64,000 nt of DNA from an uncultured Maribacter sp. (GTDB taxonomy: Bacteria; Bacteroidota; Bacteroidia; Flavobacteriales; Flavobacteriaceae): positions 210,169 to 274,168 of the forward strand of contig NZ_CANMRY010000005.1 of assembly GCF_947500405.1 (NCBI RefSeq), read 5' to 3'. The number at the start of each line of letters is the position of its first letter. Positions within the stretch are counted from its first letter, which is position 1. The notes beneath the pieces are model-generated. The model had not been told where the DNA came from, did no database searches, and saw only the letters and a list, made by a program, of their open reading frames with translations. The translations under genes and the position numbers were made by a program. Shown in pieces: positions 34,756 through 45,078 of the stretch.

Positions 34756-37700
34756 ATGATGAAAAAACAACTTAAAAAAATTCACAAAAAAGTACTGTAT
34801 ATGTGCTTTATTTTAATATCTCTTGGAATGTATTCGCAAGAGAATACTATTACAGGTAAAGTAACTTCAGAAGATGGTATGCCACTAGTAGGTGTAAATA
34901 TTATACAAAAAGGAACAAAAAACGGTCAAGTAGCCGATTTTGATGGTAATTACAAGATAAAATTAGTAACTGGATCAAAAACACTTATTTTCTCTTATTT
35001 AGGCTTTACAACTAAAGAGGTTGTCGTAGCGGGTCAATCCACTATTAATGTTATTTTAATAGAAGATGCACAGAGTCTTGATGAGGTTGTTGTGGTTGGG
35101 TATGGTACCCAAACTAGAACTGATTTAGTTGGTTCCGTTGGCTCTGTTAAAGGAGAAGACATTGCTAAAATGCCAGTCCCTACGTTTGACATGGCTCTGC
35201 AAGGTCGTACCGCAGGATTAAACATTACCAATACATCTAGCGAACCTGGTGGACAAGTTACTATTAGAATTAGAGGTAATAACTCCATATTAGGAAATAA
35301 TGCACCTTTAATTGTTATAGACGGTTATCCAATGCCTACAGGGAATGAGGCTAGTACCGCAGGAGCAGGAGAGGGCAACCAAACCTCATCTAACCTTTTA
35401 AGTTTCCTAAACCCTGCGGAAATAGAATCTGTTGAGATTCTTAAAGATGCGTCATCAACTGCTATTTATGGTTCTCGTGGTGCAAATGGAGTAATAATTG
35501 TTACTACAAAAAAAGGAAATTACGAGCAGGCTACTCAAATTAATTTAACAGCAGAAACTGGGTTTAGTGATATTAAAGATTTTCCTGAAGTTTTAGATGG
35601 ACCAACGTATGCTAAATGGAGAAATGAAGTAGCTGTTATAAACAATAGACCTCTACTTTTTGATGGGGTTGATAGACCCTTGCCTGAAAACGCATCGACA
35701 ACAGATTGGTTAGGTAGAATTTTGAGAACAGGTATTACTAACAGATACCAGCTTACTGCATCTGGAGGGGGAAATAAGTCTAGATATTTCTTATCAGCTA
35801 ATTACTTAAAAAATGAAGGTATTGTAAAATTCACAGATTTCTCTAGAGCAAATATCAGGCTAAATGTGGATAATGAGCTTACAAAGCGCTTAAGCACCAA
35901 TACATCTGTAAATTATGTACGCTCACAAAATAATAGATCAGGAGAAGGATCTGGTTCTATTATAAACTCAGGATCTGTTTTTTCAGCTTACAAGAACGCT
36001 CCAACGGCAACGCCTGATGACCCTATAGATGAAGGTGATGGTACTTCTAATTTTTTTACAGATCCTTTGGTAGAATTAAGGGACACTCGTAATGAAACCT
36101 ATAACGAAAATTTAATCTTAAGCATCTTAACAAGATATAAAATATCAGAGAATTTAACCTTTAACCTTTCAACAGGTACAAATAGCTCAAATAGTAGAAG
36201 AGAAGTTTATTTTCCAAAAACAACTAGACAAGGTAGATTACGTAATTCTAGGGCTGTTTATAACGTTAGTAGCAATCGTAATTATTTGGTTGAATCGTAT
36301 TTATCCTACAACAAGGCATTTGAGAAAAGTAATTTGGATTTAACCGGAGGGTATTCTTATCAAATTGATAATACACGTCGTTTAAATACTATCGTAGATG
36401 ATTTTCCAGTTGATAACTTAGAGACAGATAATGTTGGACTAGGATTAAACCCTATAATACCCACAAGTTCTAGGATCGAAAGAATTTTATCTTCTTACTA
36501 CGCTAGATTTAACTATAACTACGATAAAAAATATTACTTATCACTAACAGCTCGTGCAGATGGCTCCAGCGTTTTTGCTGAAAATAAAAAATGGGGGTAC
36601 TTCCCTTCTATAGGTCTAGGGTGGACTGTATCAAATGAAAATTTTCTAAAAGAATCAGAAACATTGAGTAACTTAAAGCTTAGAGCAAGTTATGGTATTA
36701 CAGGTTCTCAATCTATAGCCCCATTGCGTTCTTTAACCCTTTTGGGTACTGCAAATGCTGTATATGGAGATAATCTATTTTCTGGTTTAGCACCTGTAAG
36801 AATTGGAAACCCAGATTTAGAATGGGAAAAGACAAAGCAGTTTAACATTGGATTGGATGCAGGATTTCTAAAAAACAGATTTACTGCTTCTATAGATTAT
36901 TACAATAAAACAACAGACGATTTATTATTAAATTTCCCACTTCCAAATTCAGCCGGAATTAACTCTCTTACTGCCAATGCTGGTAGTATTGAAAATAAAG
37001 GATTTGAAGTTGTATTAGGAGGATATATAATAGATAACAAAGACTTTAAATGGAACACCAATTTTAACTGGAGTAATAATAAAACAACCGTTTTGAGCCT
37101 TGGAGATAATGATGCAGATATTTTTGGCCCTGGACCCGCCACAAATATTGTAACAGACCCAACAAACGTTATGCGAGTAGGTGAAGCTTTTGGTGCTTTA
37201 TATGGGTATAAAGTAATAGGTATACTCCAAGAAAGTGATTTTGATGCTTCTGGTGCAGCAACGGTTCCAATACGTGCAAATCAAGCTCCTGGTCAATATA
37301 AATTTCAAGATATAAGTGGACCAAATGGAGTTCCAGATGGTATAATAAGTGGTTTAGATCGAGGAATAATAGGTGACACTAATCCAGATTATATTTTTGG
37401 TTGGAACAACGATTTTACATATAAAAATTTAACTTTAAGTTTATTTTTTCAAGGTTCCATTGGAAATGATGTGATGAATCTAAATAACTCTTTTCTAGGT
37501 ACAGGGAGAATTGTGAATAATGCTTTTGAAGACTGGTATGTAAACCGATGGACACCAGAAAACCCTACAAATGATACTCGATATCCTAATTACACTGGAG
37601 GCAATGGAGGTTTTTTTGCACCAAACTCTGCTACTATAGAAGATGCATCATACGTAAGGTTAAAAAATGTAAGTATTGGTTATAATATTCCTGTAGCTAA

Positions 37701-37884
37701 AATTAAAGAAATATCATCTGCAAGGATTTATGTAACAGGAACCAACCTACTAACCTTTACAGACTATTCAGGCTTTGACCCAGAGGTTAATATTCGTGGT
37801 GGTAATAATCTTTCCCAAGGTATAGATTTTGCTTCTTATCCAAGAGCTCAAACTTTTACTTTAGGTATAAATATTGGTTTCTAA
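34756..37884 (+). CDS. SusC-like TonB-dependent outer-membrane transporter
   Basis: This 1042-residue importer of glycan fragments works with the SusD-like lipoprotein downstream. A signal peptide (about 1-27) precedes a carboxypeptidase-regulatory-like domain (about 30-105, ITGKVTSEDGMPLVGVNIIQKGTKNG). The TonB box-like stretch and plug (SLDEVVVVGYGTQTRTDLVGSVGSV) follow, with the plug motif LKDASSTAIYGSRGANGVIIVTTKKG. The remainder is a 22-strand barrel ending in an aromatic residue (TLGINIGF). Full length. The second Met (34759) is an equally good start. It is the first gene of the operon 34756-44967. Confidence 0.95.
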   Translation: MMKKQLKKIHKKVLYMCFILISLGMYSQENTITGKVTSEDGMPLVGVNIIQKGTKNGQVADFDGNYKIKLVTGSKTLIFSYLGFTTKEVVVAGQSTINVILIEDAQSLDEVVVVGYGTQTRTDLVGSVGSVKGEDIAKMPVPTFDMALQGRTAGLNITNTSSEPGGQVTIRIRGNNSILGNNAPLIVIDGYPMPTGNEASTAGAGEGNQTSSNLLSFLNPAEIESVEILKDASSTAIYGSRGANGVIIVTTKKGNYEQATQINLTAETGFSDIKDFPEVLDGPTYAKWRNEVAVINNRPLLFDGVDRPLPENASTTDWLGRILRTGITNRYQLTASGGGNKSRYFLSANYLKNEGIVKFTDFSRANIRLNVDNELTKRLSTNTSVNYVRSQNNRSGEGSGSIINSGSVFSAYKNAPTATPDDPIDEGDGTSNFFTDPLVELRDTRNETYNENLILSILTRYKISENLTFNLSTGTNSSNSRREVYFPKTTRQGRLRNSRAVYNVSSNRNYLVESYLSYNKAFEKSNLDLTGGYSYQIDNTRRLNTIVDDFPVDNLETDNVGLGLNPIIPTSSRIERILSSYYARFNYNYDKKYYLSLTARADGSSVFAENKKWGYFPSIGLGWTVSNENFLKESETLSNLKLRASYGITGSQSIAPLRSLTLLGTANAVYGDNLFSGLAPVRIGNPDLEWEKTKQFNIGLDAGFLKNRFTASIDYYNKTTDDLLLNFPLPNSAGINSLTANAGSIENKGFEVVLGGYIIDNKDFKWNTNFNWSNNKTTVLSLGDNDADIFGPGPATNIVTDPTNVMRVGEAFGALYGYKVIGILQESDFDASGAATVPIRANQAPGQYKFQDISGPNGVPDGIISGLDRGIIGDTNPDYIFGWNNDFTYKNLTLSLFFQGSIGNDVMNLNNSFLGTGRIVNNAFEDWYVNRWTPENPTNDTRYPNYTGGNGGFFAPNSATIEDASYVRLKNVSIGYNIPVAKIKEISSARIYVTGTNLLTFTDYSGFDPEVNIRGGNNLSQGIDFASYPRAQTFTLGINIGF

Positions 37885-37911
37885 TAATGGTTTAATTTAA
37901 ATAAAATACTA

Positions 37912-39408
37912 ATGAAAAAATTAAAATATATAATTCTGCTGATAAGTCTTGCAGCTTGTTCTAATTTAGAAGAAGAAGTGTATTCAGAAATCAGTCCATC
38001 AAATTATTATCAAAACGTAGCTGAAGCTGAAGTTGCAGTAACCTCAATTTATAATTCATATAACAGAGCTGTTAGTCTCTATGATTTTGGGTTGTCATCA
38101 TTAACTGTAGTACCATCACCAAAAATGCAATCTAAAACGTCTTGGAGAAGAAAATGGGCAAACTATACTACGGATGCTACGGATGCTATTTCTTTACCTC
38201 GTGTTTGGAGACCATTTTATCAAGGTATATTTAGATCTAATGTCCTTATTGCAGAATTAGAAGGGAGAGAATTTATAAGTGAAGAAGAAACTGCACGAAA
38301 AGAAATAATAGCAGAAGCTAAATTTTTAAGATCGTGGTCCTTTTTTAATCTAGTGCAACTTTTTGGTGCTGTTCCAATGCCATTAAAGCCAGCTATTAAA
38401 GCTGAAGAAGCTCAACTTCCTAGGACACCAATAGCAAATGTATATCAACAAATTATTTTAGATTTACAAGAAGCCGAAACGAACTTGCCTAGCAATAAGA
38501 GAAGTGAAACACAACTAGGGCGACCTATTCAGGCTACAGCTAAGTTTTTACTTGCAAAAGTATATTTAACTATGGCAGGCTTACCTTTAGAGGATGCAAG
38601 TGCTATGGCATTAGCAAATACTAAAATACAAGAAGTTATAGACTTAGAAGATACCGCACAAGGATATAAATTATTAGAAAGCTATGCAGATGCTATTTGG
38701 GTAGAAAATAACGATGAGCGTATATTTGCTATTCAGCAAACACAATCTGTATCAAGTCAAGGTACTGCTTTTGGGCATGTTTGGGGGTCTCGAAATAGAC
38801 TTAATAACCCAGGTCTTGGTCAACGCCATGGTGGATTTACAAAAGATTTTTATGACTCTTTTGAAGCAACCGATGTACGTAGAGATGTTACTATGGCATA
38901 CTCCTATGTAGATAGAGATGGCATTACACGTACTTTTGCAGATGGTTACTATCCTGAGCGTGAAGGTATATATCAAAATAAGTATGTAGACCTTGATCAA
39001 AATGCAGTTGATGGTGATCCAGATATGATTGTTTATAGATATTCTGACGCGCTACTAATGGCAGCAGAAATTGAGAATAGTTTAAATGGGCCTACAGCTA
39101 CAGCCTATGGCTATTTAAACAGAGTGAGAACCAGAGCAAATGCAACAGATGCCCCAGCTGGTATGACGCAACAAGAATTTGCCGAATATACATATGAAGA
39201 ACGCTACAAAGAACTTTCTTTTGAATTTCAAGAAATATATGATATTAGAAGATTAGGTAAAGTAGAAGAAGTTTTATCACAACATCCTGAGAATATAATT
39301 TGGGCGCCAACAAATACAGCATATAATCCAAATTTTAATTTGTGGCCTTTACCTGTAGGTGAAGTTAATACCAATCCTGAAATTCTTGAAAATAACCCTG
39401 GATGGTAA
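37912..39408 (+). CDS. SusD/RagB-like surface glycan-binding lipoprotein
   Basis: This 498-residue partner of the SusC-like protein lids the transporter and binds oligosaccharide at the cell surface. A lipoprotein signal (MKKLKYIILLISLAACSN, Cys16) is followed by the family's TPR-like helices (AKFLRSWSFFNLVQLFGAVPM) and the C-terminal segments YSDALLMAAEIEN, YLNRVRTRAN and YEERYKELSFEFQEIYDIRRLGK. The ending WPLPVGEVNTNPEILENNPGW is characteristic. A terminator-like hairpin follows (39430-39456), so the distal genes may be expressed at a lower level. Confidence 0.95.
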   Translation: MKKLKYIILLISLAACSNLEEEVYSEISPSNYYQNVAEAEVAVTSIYNSYNRAVSLYDFGLSSLTVVPSPKMQSKTSWRRKWANYTTDATDAISLPRVWRPFYQGIFRSNVLIAELEGREFISEEETARKEIIAEAKFLRSWSFFNLVQLFGAVPMPLKPAIKAEEAQLPRTPIANVYQQIILDLQEAETNLPSNKRSETQLGRPIQATAKFLLAKVYLTMAGLPLEDASAMALANTKIQEVIDLEDTAQGYKLLESYADAIWVENNDERIFAIQQTQSVSSQGTAFGHVWGSRNRLNNPGLGQRHGGFTKDFYDSFEATDVRRDVTMAYSYVDRDGITRTFADGYYPEREGIYQNKYVDLDQNAVDGDPDMIVYRYSDALLMAAEIENSLNGPTATAYGYLNRVRTRANATDAPAGMTQQEFAEYTYEERYKELSFEFQEIYDIRRLGKVEEVLSQHPENIIWAPTNTAYNPNFNLWPLPVGEVNTNPEILENNPGW

Positions 39409-39429
39409 TTTTGTGTTTAGTTAGTTTTT

Positions 39430-39456
39430 AAAGGCTACTGCAGAGTAGCCTTTTTG
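39430..39456 (+). terminator. Hairpin after susD
   Basis: A perfect 10-bp stem AAAGGCTACT/AGTAGCCTTT with a GCAG loop and T-run lies 21 bp after the susD stop. The next gene starts 22 bp later on the same strand with no clear promoter, so it probably attenuates rather than ends the transcript, giving a susCD excess. Confidence 0.8.
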
Positions 39457-39478
39457 TTTAAAATAAATATATGTCTAA

Positions 39479-42235
39479 ATGAAAAGCATAGCTTTTATAG
39501 TAATTACCTTTATTTGTAGTGTTTACGAAATATCAATTAACAATTCTCCACTAAGTATTAATGATTTAAAAACAGAATACCATACAAACCCGAAGGGTAT
39601 TGATGTTTTAAAGCCTAGATTTAGTTGGGTTTTAACTGGTAAAGGAAGAAATAGAACACAAACAGCATACAGAATACTTGTGTCATCTTCTGAAAAAAAA
39701 TTAAGTAATAATCAAGGAGATATATGGGATAGTAAAAAAATAACTTCCAATAACACCAACCAAATTGAATATAAAGGGAAGATCTTATCATCGCACACGA
39801 CTTATTATTGGAAGGTAAAAGTGTGGGATGAATCCAATAGTGAATCTACTTGGAGTAAAACTGCACATTGGTCCATGGGCTTATTAAAATTCTCTAAATG
39901 GAAAGGACTTTTTATAAGCCATGATGTAGGTTACGACAAAACAGATAAATATGATAGTTTATACCTACCCCCTGCCAGATACCTTCGCAAATCCTTCACC
40001 CCTAAAAAAAAGATAAAAAAAGCAACTGCATATACAACTGCATTAGGATTATATGAACTAAGACTAAACGGAAGTAAAGTAGGCGACGATCATTTTGCTC
40101 CAGGATGGACAGACTATAACAAGCGTTTGTATTACCAAACATATGATATTACCAAGCATATTAAAGAAGGAGAAAATGTTATAGGCGCAATTATTGCAGA
40201 TGGATGGTATGCAGGATATATAGGTTATGGTTTATTTGTTCGGTTAGACAAGGTTCGTGAATTTTATGGTGTTAATCCATCATTCATGGGACAAATACAC
40301 TTAGAATATGAAGATGGCAGTGTAGAGATTATCCCTACTGATACATCTTGGAAATCTAATCAAGGAGCTATACGTGAAGCTGATATTTTAATGGGAGAAG
40401 TTTACGATGCTACAATGGAAAATACAGGTTGGGATAGTCCAAACTATAACGATGCATCTTGGAAAACACCCAAAGTATATACCTATCCTAATGGAAAATT
40501 ACAAGTACACCCTGGCAACTTAGTAAAAAATACAGAACGTATAAGACCTATTAAAATTACAGAGCCAACATCTGGTGTTTATGTTTTTGATATGGGGAAA
40601 AACATTGCAGGTATACCAGAGTTAAAAGTTAAAGGTCCTAAAGGAACAAAAATTAGACTTAGGTTTGGAGAGATTTTAAAAAGAGATGGCAACATACAAA
40701 CAGAAAACCTTCGTTTAGCAAGAGCGACAGACACGTATATTCTTAAAGGAGAGGGAGAAGAAGTTTGGCAACCAAAATTCACGTATCATGGCTTTCAATA
40801 TATAGAAGTTACTGGTTTCCCTGGAAAACCTACTTTAGATGCTATTACAGGTTTAGTACTAAGTTCGATTAAAACTGATGCAAGTACTTTCAGTTCGTCT
40901 AATGCAATGAATAATGCGCTTTATAAAAATATAAAAACAACTCAAGAAGCTAATTTTTTTGATATACCTACTGATTGCCCACAAAGGGATGAACGTTTAG
41001 GGTGGCTAGGCGATGCGCAAACTTACATGCGCTCTGCATCTTTTAATGCAGATGTAGCCTCTTTTATGTCAAAATTTTTGATTGATGTAGACGATGCCCA
41101 ACGCTGGTATGGAGCCTATCCTAATTTTGCACCATTTCCGTATTCAAGACCAAACCAATACGCTCCTGCTTGGATGGATGCGGGTATTATTATTCCGTAT
41201 AACATGTACAAAGTGTATAATGATACTCGAATTTTAGAATACATGTATGCTGGAATGGAGAAGTTTATGGAATTTCAAGCTGATGCAAGTACAGATTTTA
41301 TTAGGCCCGGTGGTGGGAATAATTGGGGCGATTGGCTATCGGTAAATGAAGCGACAAGTCATGATTTTATTGGAGCTTCTTATTATGGTTATGATGCTAA
41401 ACTAATGGCTGAAATGGCAGAAGCGTTAGGAAAAATCGCTGATGCTAAAAAGTATAAAACCTTATTCGAAAGTATAAAAACTGCTTTTGCTAAAAAATAC
41501 ATACTAGAAAACGGACACACTTCTGAAGATACACAAACCTCCTACGCTTTAGCTTTATATTTTGATTTATTTCCAGAACACCTTGCAAAAAAGGGAGCTT
41601 CTAGACTAGCAGAAAAAATTGAAAAGAATGGCTTTAAATTTTCTTCCGGTTTTCTGGGAACAAAACATGTTATGCTCGCTTTATCAAAATACGGTTTTGA
41701 TGATATCGCTTACAAGTTATTTCAGCAAACCGAGTACCCAAGTTGGGGATATTCTGTTGTAAATGGAAGTACGTCTATTTGGGAGCGTTGGAATAGTTAT
41801 ACCAAAGACGAGTCATCAAATTCAGATCTAAATAGCTCCATGAATTCGTTTAGCCACTACGCTTTTGGTTCTGTAGCAGAATGGATGTTTATGAATGCTG
41901 TTGGAATAGAGACAGAAGATTCTGGTTACAGAAATATAATTATAAAACCTGCCATAAGTAAAGAAATGAACTTTATAAAAGGGAGTTACAAAAGTATTAA
42001 CGGTACCATATCTTCAGCTTGGAATTGGGAGAAAAATCATTTAATAATGAACATTGAAATACCAACAAATACATGTGCTAAAGTATACATTCCAACATTG
42101 CAAGTATCTAAAATTAAAGAAAGTAATATAGCTTTAAAGAAAAACTCAGATATTAAAGTTTTACAGTCAGAAGAAAAATTTACAGTACTTAAAGTAGGTT
42201 CTGGTAAATATTCATTCAAAATAAAAACTGACTAA
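39479..42235 (+). CDS. Alpha-L-rhamnosidase, GH78 (second copy)
   Basis: This 918-residue exported enzyme has the same architecture as the GH78 protein at 25473. It has a signal sequence (MKSIAFIVITFICSVYEIS), N-terminal beta domains, and a catalytic domain with DCPQRDERLGWLGD (from Asp499) and WERW (Glu769), then a C-terminal beta sandwich. The two copies align along their whole length but differ throughout, so they are old paralogues and probably act on different rhamnose linkages or sulfation states. It lies in the susCD operon, just after the attenuating hairpin and before the DUF1080 gene. Confidence 0.93.
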   Translation: MKSIAFIVITFICSVYEISINNSPLSINDLKTEYHTNPKGIDVLKPRFSWVLTGKGRNRTQTAYRILVSSSEKKLSNNQGDIWDSKKITSNNTNQIEYKGKILSSHTTYYWKVKVWDESNSESTWSKTAHWSMGLLKFSKWKGLFISHDVGYDKTDKYDSLYLPPARYLRKSFTPKKKIKKATAYTTALGLYELRLNGSKVGDDHFAPGWTDYNKRLYYQTYDITKHIKEGENVIGAIIADGWYAGYIGYGLFVRLDKVREFYGVNPSFMGQIHLEYEDGSVEIIPTDTSWKSNQGAIREADILMGEVYDATMENTGWDSPNYNDASWKTPKVYTYPNGKLQVHPGNLVKNTERIRPIKITEPTSGVYVFDMGKNIAGIPELKVKGPKGTKIRLRFGEILKRDGNIQTENLRLARATDTYILKGEGEEVWQPKFTYHGFQYIEVTGFPGKPTLDAITGLVLSSIKTDASTFSSSNAMNNALYKNIKTTQEANFFDIPTDCPQRDERLGWLGDAQTYMRSASFNADVASFMSKFLIDVDDAQRWYGAYPNFAPFPYSRPNQYAPAWMDAGIIIPYNMYKVYNDTRILEYMYAGMEKFMEFQADASTDFIRPGGGNNWGDWLSVNEATSHDFIGASYYGYDAKLMAEMAEALGKIADAKKYKTLFESIKTAFAKKYILENGHTSEDTQTSYALALYFDLFPEHLAKKGASRLAEKIEKNGFKFSSGFLGTKHVMLALSKYGFDDIAYKLFQQTEYPSWGYSVVNGSTSIWERWNSYTKDESSNSDLNSSMNSFSHYAFGSVAEWMFMNAVGIETEDSGYRNIIIKPAISKEMNFIKGSYKSINGTISSAWNWEKNHLIMNIEIPTNTCAKVYIPTLQVSKIKESNIALKKNSDIKVLQSEEKFTVLKVGSGKYSFKIKTD

Positions 42236-42262
42236 ATAAAAATTTAAAACAAATATTTAAAA

Positions 42263-43621
42263 ATGAAAAACATAATTATCCTATTTTCTTTGTTAATCTG
42301 TTTAACAAGTTGTCAAAATTCAAATGAACACAAAACACCCTGGGTTTCAATTTTTGATGGAGAAACCTTAAATGGTTGGACACAAAAAGGAGGCAAAGCT
42401 AAATATGAAGTAAGAGACGGTGCTATAGTAGGAATAGATGTAAGAGATACACCTAATTCTTTTTTAACCACAGATAAAATGTATGAAGATTTTATTTTAG
42501 AATTAGATTTCAAAGCAGATTCCTCAATGAACACAGGTGTTCAGATAAGAAGCAATAGTTTCCCATATTATAAAAAAGGAGTAGTTCACGGCTATCAAGT
42601 AGAAATAGACCCTTCTCCACGTTCATGGAGTGGTGGCATTTATGATGAACAACGCAGGGGGTGGCTAAATCCATTAAACAATAACCCTAAAGCCCAAAAA
42701 GCTTTTAAGCAAAACGACTGGAATCATTTTAGGATAGAAGCCATTGGAGATACTGTAAAAACATGGGTAAATAATATCCCTGCTTCGTATTTAATTGATG
42801 ATAAAACAGCTTCCGGATTTATAGGCTTGCAAGTGCATCGCATTATTGGGGAAAAGAAAGAAGGCACAGAAATAATTTGGAAAAACATTAAAATACTTAC
42901 AAAGAACTTGTCTAAATATTCAAGAAAATCTAATTTAGAGCCTATTAACACAAAAAACAGACTTACAATAAATGAAGAGAAGTCTGGTTGGAAAATGTTA
43001 TGGGATGGTAAAACTACAACGGGATGGAAAGGTGCTAAATTGGATGTCTTTCCTGAAAAAGGATGGAAAATCAACGATGGAGAATTAATTGTATTGTCTT
43101 CTGGAGGTGCCGAATCTGCCGCTGGTGGAGATATTGTTACAGAGGAATTGTATGGCGATTTTCAATTAAAAGTAGATTTTAAACTAACGCCAGGAGCAAA
43201 TAGTGGCATTAAATATTATGTAGATACCACTATAAATAAAGGATCTGGATCATCAATAGGTTTAGAATATCAAATTTTGGATGATGCTATTCATCCTGAT
43301 GCAAAATTAGGGAGTCATGAGGGAAGTAGAACGGTTTGTTCTCTATACGATTTAATTCAGGCTAATCCAAAGAAGCCAATAAAGAAGATAGGAGAATGGA
43401 ATAGCGCTCATATTATCTCTAAAGATAACCATGTGGAGCATTGGTTAAATGGCATGAAAGTTTTAGAATATAACCGAGGAAGTGAAGCTTTTTTGAAATT
43501 AGTTAAAGAGAGTAAATATGCAAAATGGTCTGGCTTTGGGTTATTAGAAAAAGGACAAATTTTACTGCAGGACCATGGGGATCGTGTGGCATTCAAAAAC
43601 ATTAAAATTAAATCGTATTAA
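42263..43621 (+). CDS. Tandem 3-keto-disaccharide hydrolase-like (DUF1080) lipoprotein
   Basis: This 452-residue exported lipoprotein (MKNIIILFSLLICLTSC, Cys17) contains two copies of the DUF1080/3-keto-disaccharide hydrolase beta-sandwich. The first, about 27-212, begins WVSIFDGETLNGWTQKGGKAKYEVRDGAIVG and contains NTGVQIRS and GYQVEID. The second, about 238-450, begins WKMLWDGKTTTGWKG and contains NSGIKYYV and GLEYQILDD. Family members cleave 3-keto-glycosides, in some cases by elimination. It is followed 5 bp later by an exported Gfo/Idh/MocA oxidoreductase that could make the 3-keto substrate. The double-domain form is noteworthy. Confidence 0.85.
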   Translation: MKNIIILFSLLICLTSCQNSNEHKTPWVSIFDGETLNGWTQKGGKAKYEVRDGAIVGIDVRDTPNSFLTTDKMYEDFILELDFKADSSMNTGVQIRSNSFPYYKKGVVHGYQVEIDPSPRSWSGGIYDEQRRGWLNPLNNNPKAQKAFKQNDWNHFRIEAIGDTVKTWVNNIPASYLIDDKTASGFIGLQVHRIIGEKKEGTEIIWKNIKILTKNLSKYSRKSNLEPINTKNRLTINEEKSGWKMLWDGKTTTGWKGAKLDVFPEKGWKINDGELIVLSSGGAESAAGGDIVTEELYGDFQLKVDFKLTPGANSGIKYYVDTTINKGSGSSIGLEYQILDDAIHPDAKLGSHEGSRTVCSLYDLIQANPKKPIKKIGEWNSAHIISKDNHVEHWLNGMKVLEYNRGSEAFLKLVKESKYAKWSGFGLLEKGQILLQDHGDRVAFKNIKIKSY

Positions 43622-43626
43622 TTATT

Positions 43627-44967
43627 ATGACTACAAGAAGAAATTTTATCAAGAAAAGTACTTTAGCTGGTGCTGCCATAACTACAGGAGCTTCAGCTAT
43701 GGCAATGTCTGCTAAAAGCTACAATAATATTATTGGAGCTAATGAGCGTTTAAACATAGCTATTGCAGGTTTAGGAAGAAGACTAAATGCTTTTAAAGCA
43801 CCTATAGCTCTAAAAGAAAGTAATGTGAAATTACTTTATCTGTGTGATGTCATGGAAAGTCAGCGGCTTAAAGGTCTTAAAAAGTTTAAAGAACACATTA
43901 ACTATAATCCTAAATTAGAAAATGATATTAGAAAAGTATTAGATGATAAAGATGTAGATGTTCTTATAAATGCAACTCCAGACCATTGGCATGCACCTGG
44001 TTCTATTATGGCGATGAAAGCAGGTAAACATGTATATGTTGAGAAACCATGTAGCCACAATATGTATGAAAACGAACAACTAGTTAAAGCGTCGAAGCAT
44101 TTTAGTAAAGTAGTTCAAATGGGAAATCAACAACGTTCTTCTGGGCATACTATAGAAATAATAAACAAAATACATAGTGGTATTATTGGTAAGCCATATA
44201 AAGCTATCGCTTTTTATAATAATTCACGAGGAAAGGTTCCATTACAAAAAAAGGCGCTTATTCCTGAAGGCTTAGATTGGGATTTGTGGCAAGGACCAGC
44301 GCCTAGAAGAAATTACACTTCAGAAACATGGAATTATAATTGGCATTGGTACGGTTGGGAATACGGAACAGCCGAAGCTGGTAATAATGGTACCCATGAA
44401 CTAGATGTGGCAAGATGGGCTTTAGATGTGGATTTTCCTGAGCATGTTTATGTTGAAGCAGAAAAGCGTCAATTTATAAATGATGGCTGGGAAATGTATG
44501 ATGATATGGAAGCCACATTTAAGTTTAATGATAATAAAACTATTAAATGGGACTGTAAATCTAGAAATGGTTATAGTTCTTATGGCACAGGTCGAGGTAC
44601 TGTTATTTTTGGAACCGAAGGTTCGGTATTTGTAAATAGAGAAAAATATATACTATATGACCGCAGTGGAAAAATAGTTAAAGAATACAATTCAAAATCA
44701 AACGAATCAGGAACAGCACTTGGTGGTGGTGGAGATACATCTACAAAACACGTTCAAAATATGTTTGAGGCTATCCGTGGTAAAGATAAATTAAATGCTC
44801 CAATTGATGATGCAAGTAAAAGTATGGCAATGGTTCATTATTGTAATATTGCTTACAGGATTAATAAAGGTTTTGATATTGATAATAAAACAGGAAAAAT
44901 TTACGATAGAGAAGCCATGAAACTATGGTCACGTAATTATGAACCTGGATGGGAACCAACATTTTAA
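43627..44967 (+). CDS. Tat-exported Gfo/Idh/MocA-family oxidoreductase
   Basis: This is a 446-residue NAD(P)-dependent sugar oxidoreductase. A twin-arginine signal (TTRRNFIKKSTLAGAAITTGASAMA) shows export with the cofactor already folded in. The Rossmann domain has IAIAGLGRR, DVLINATPDHWH and the conserved EKP motif (HVYVEKPCSHN). The catalytic region includes NWHWYGWEYGTAEAGNNGTHELDVARWAL with the active-site His. Relatives oxidise sugar C3 hydroxyls or act as GH109-type retaining glycosidases. The neighbouring DUF1080 gene favours a 3-keto pathway. It is the last gene of the susC operon. Confidence 0.88.
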   Translation: MTTRRNFIKKSTLAGAAITTGASAMAMSAKSYNNIIGANERLNIAIAGLGRRLNAFKAPIALKESNVKLLYLCDVMESQRLKGLKKFKEHINYNPKLENDIRKVLDDKDVDVLINATPDHWHAPGSIMAMKAGKHVYVEKPCSHNMYENEQLVKASKHFSKVVQMGNQQRSSGHTIEIINKIHSGIIGKPYKAIAFYNNSRGKVPLQKKALIPEGLDWDLWQGPAPRRNYTSETWNYNWHWYGWEYGTAEAGNNGTHELDVARWALDVDFPEHVYVEAEKRQFINDGWEMYDDMEATFKFNDNKTIKWDCKSRNGYSSYGTGRGTVIFGTEGSVFVNREKYILYDRSGKIVKEYNSKSNESGTALGGGGDTSTKHVQNMFEAIRGKDKLNAPIDDASKSMAMVHYCNIAYRINKGFDIDNKTGKIYDREAMKLWSRNYEPGWEPTF

Positions 44968-45035
44968 TAAAACTCTAATTTTTAGTATAATAATACATTT
45001 AGTAATGTGTGTGTTTTGTTAATCGTAGTAGTTTT

Positions 45036-45062
45036 GGGCGAAAGTAAATTTTCGCCCTTTTT
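45036..45062 (+). terminator. Terminator of the susC operon
   Basis: The 8-bp stem GGGCGAAA (45036-45043) with TTTCGCCC (45050-45057) and a T-run lies between the convergent oxidoreductase and sulfatase genes. Confidence 0.8.
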
Positions 45063-45078
45063 AATTATTATACACTAT

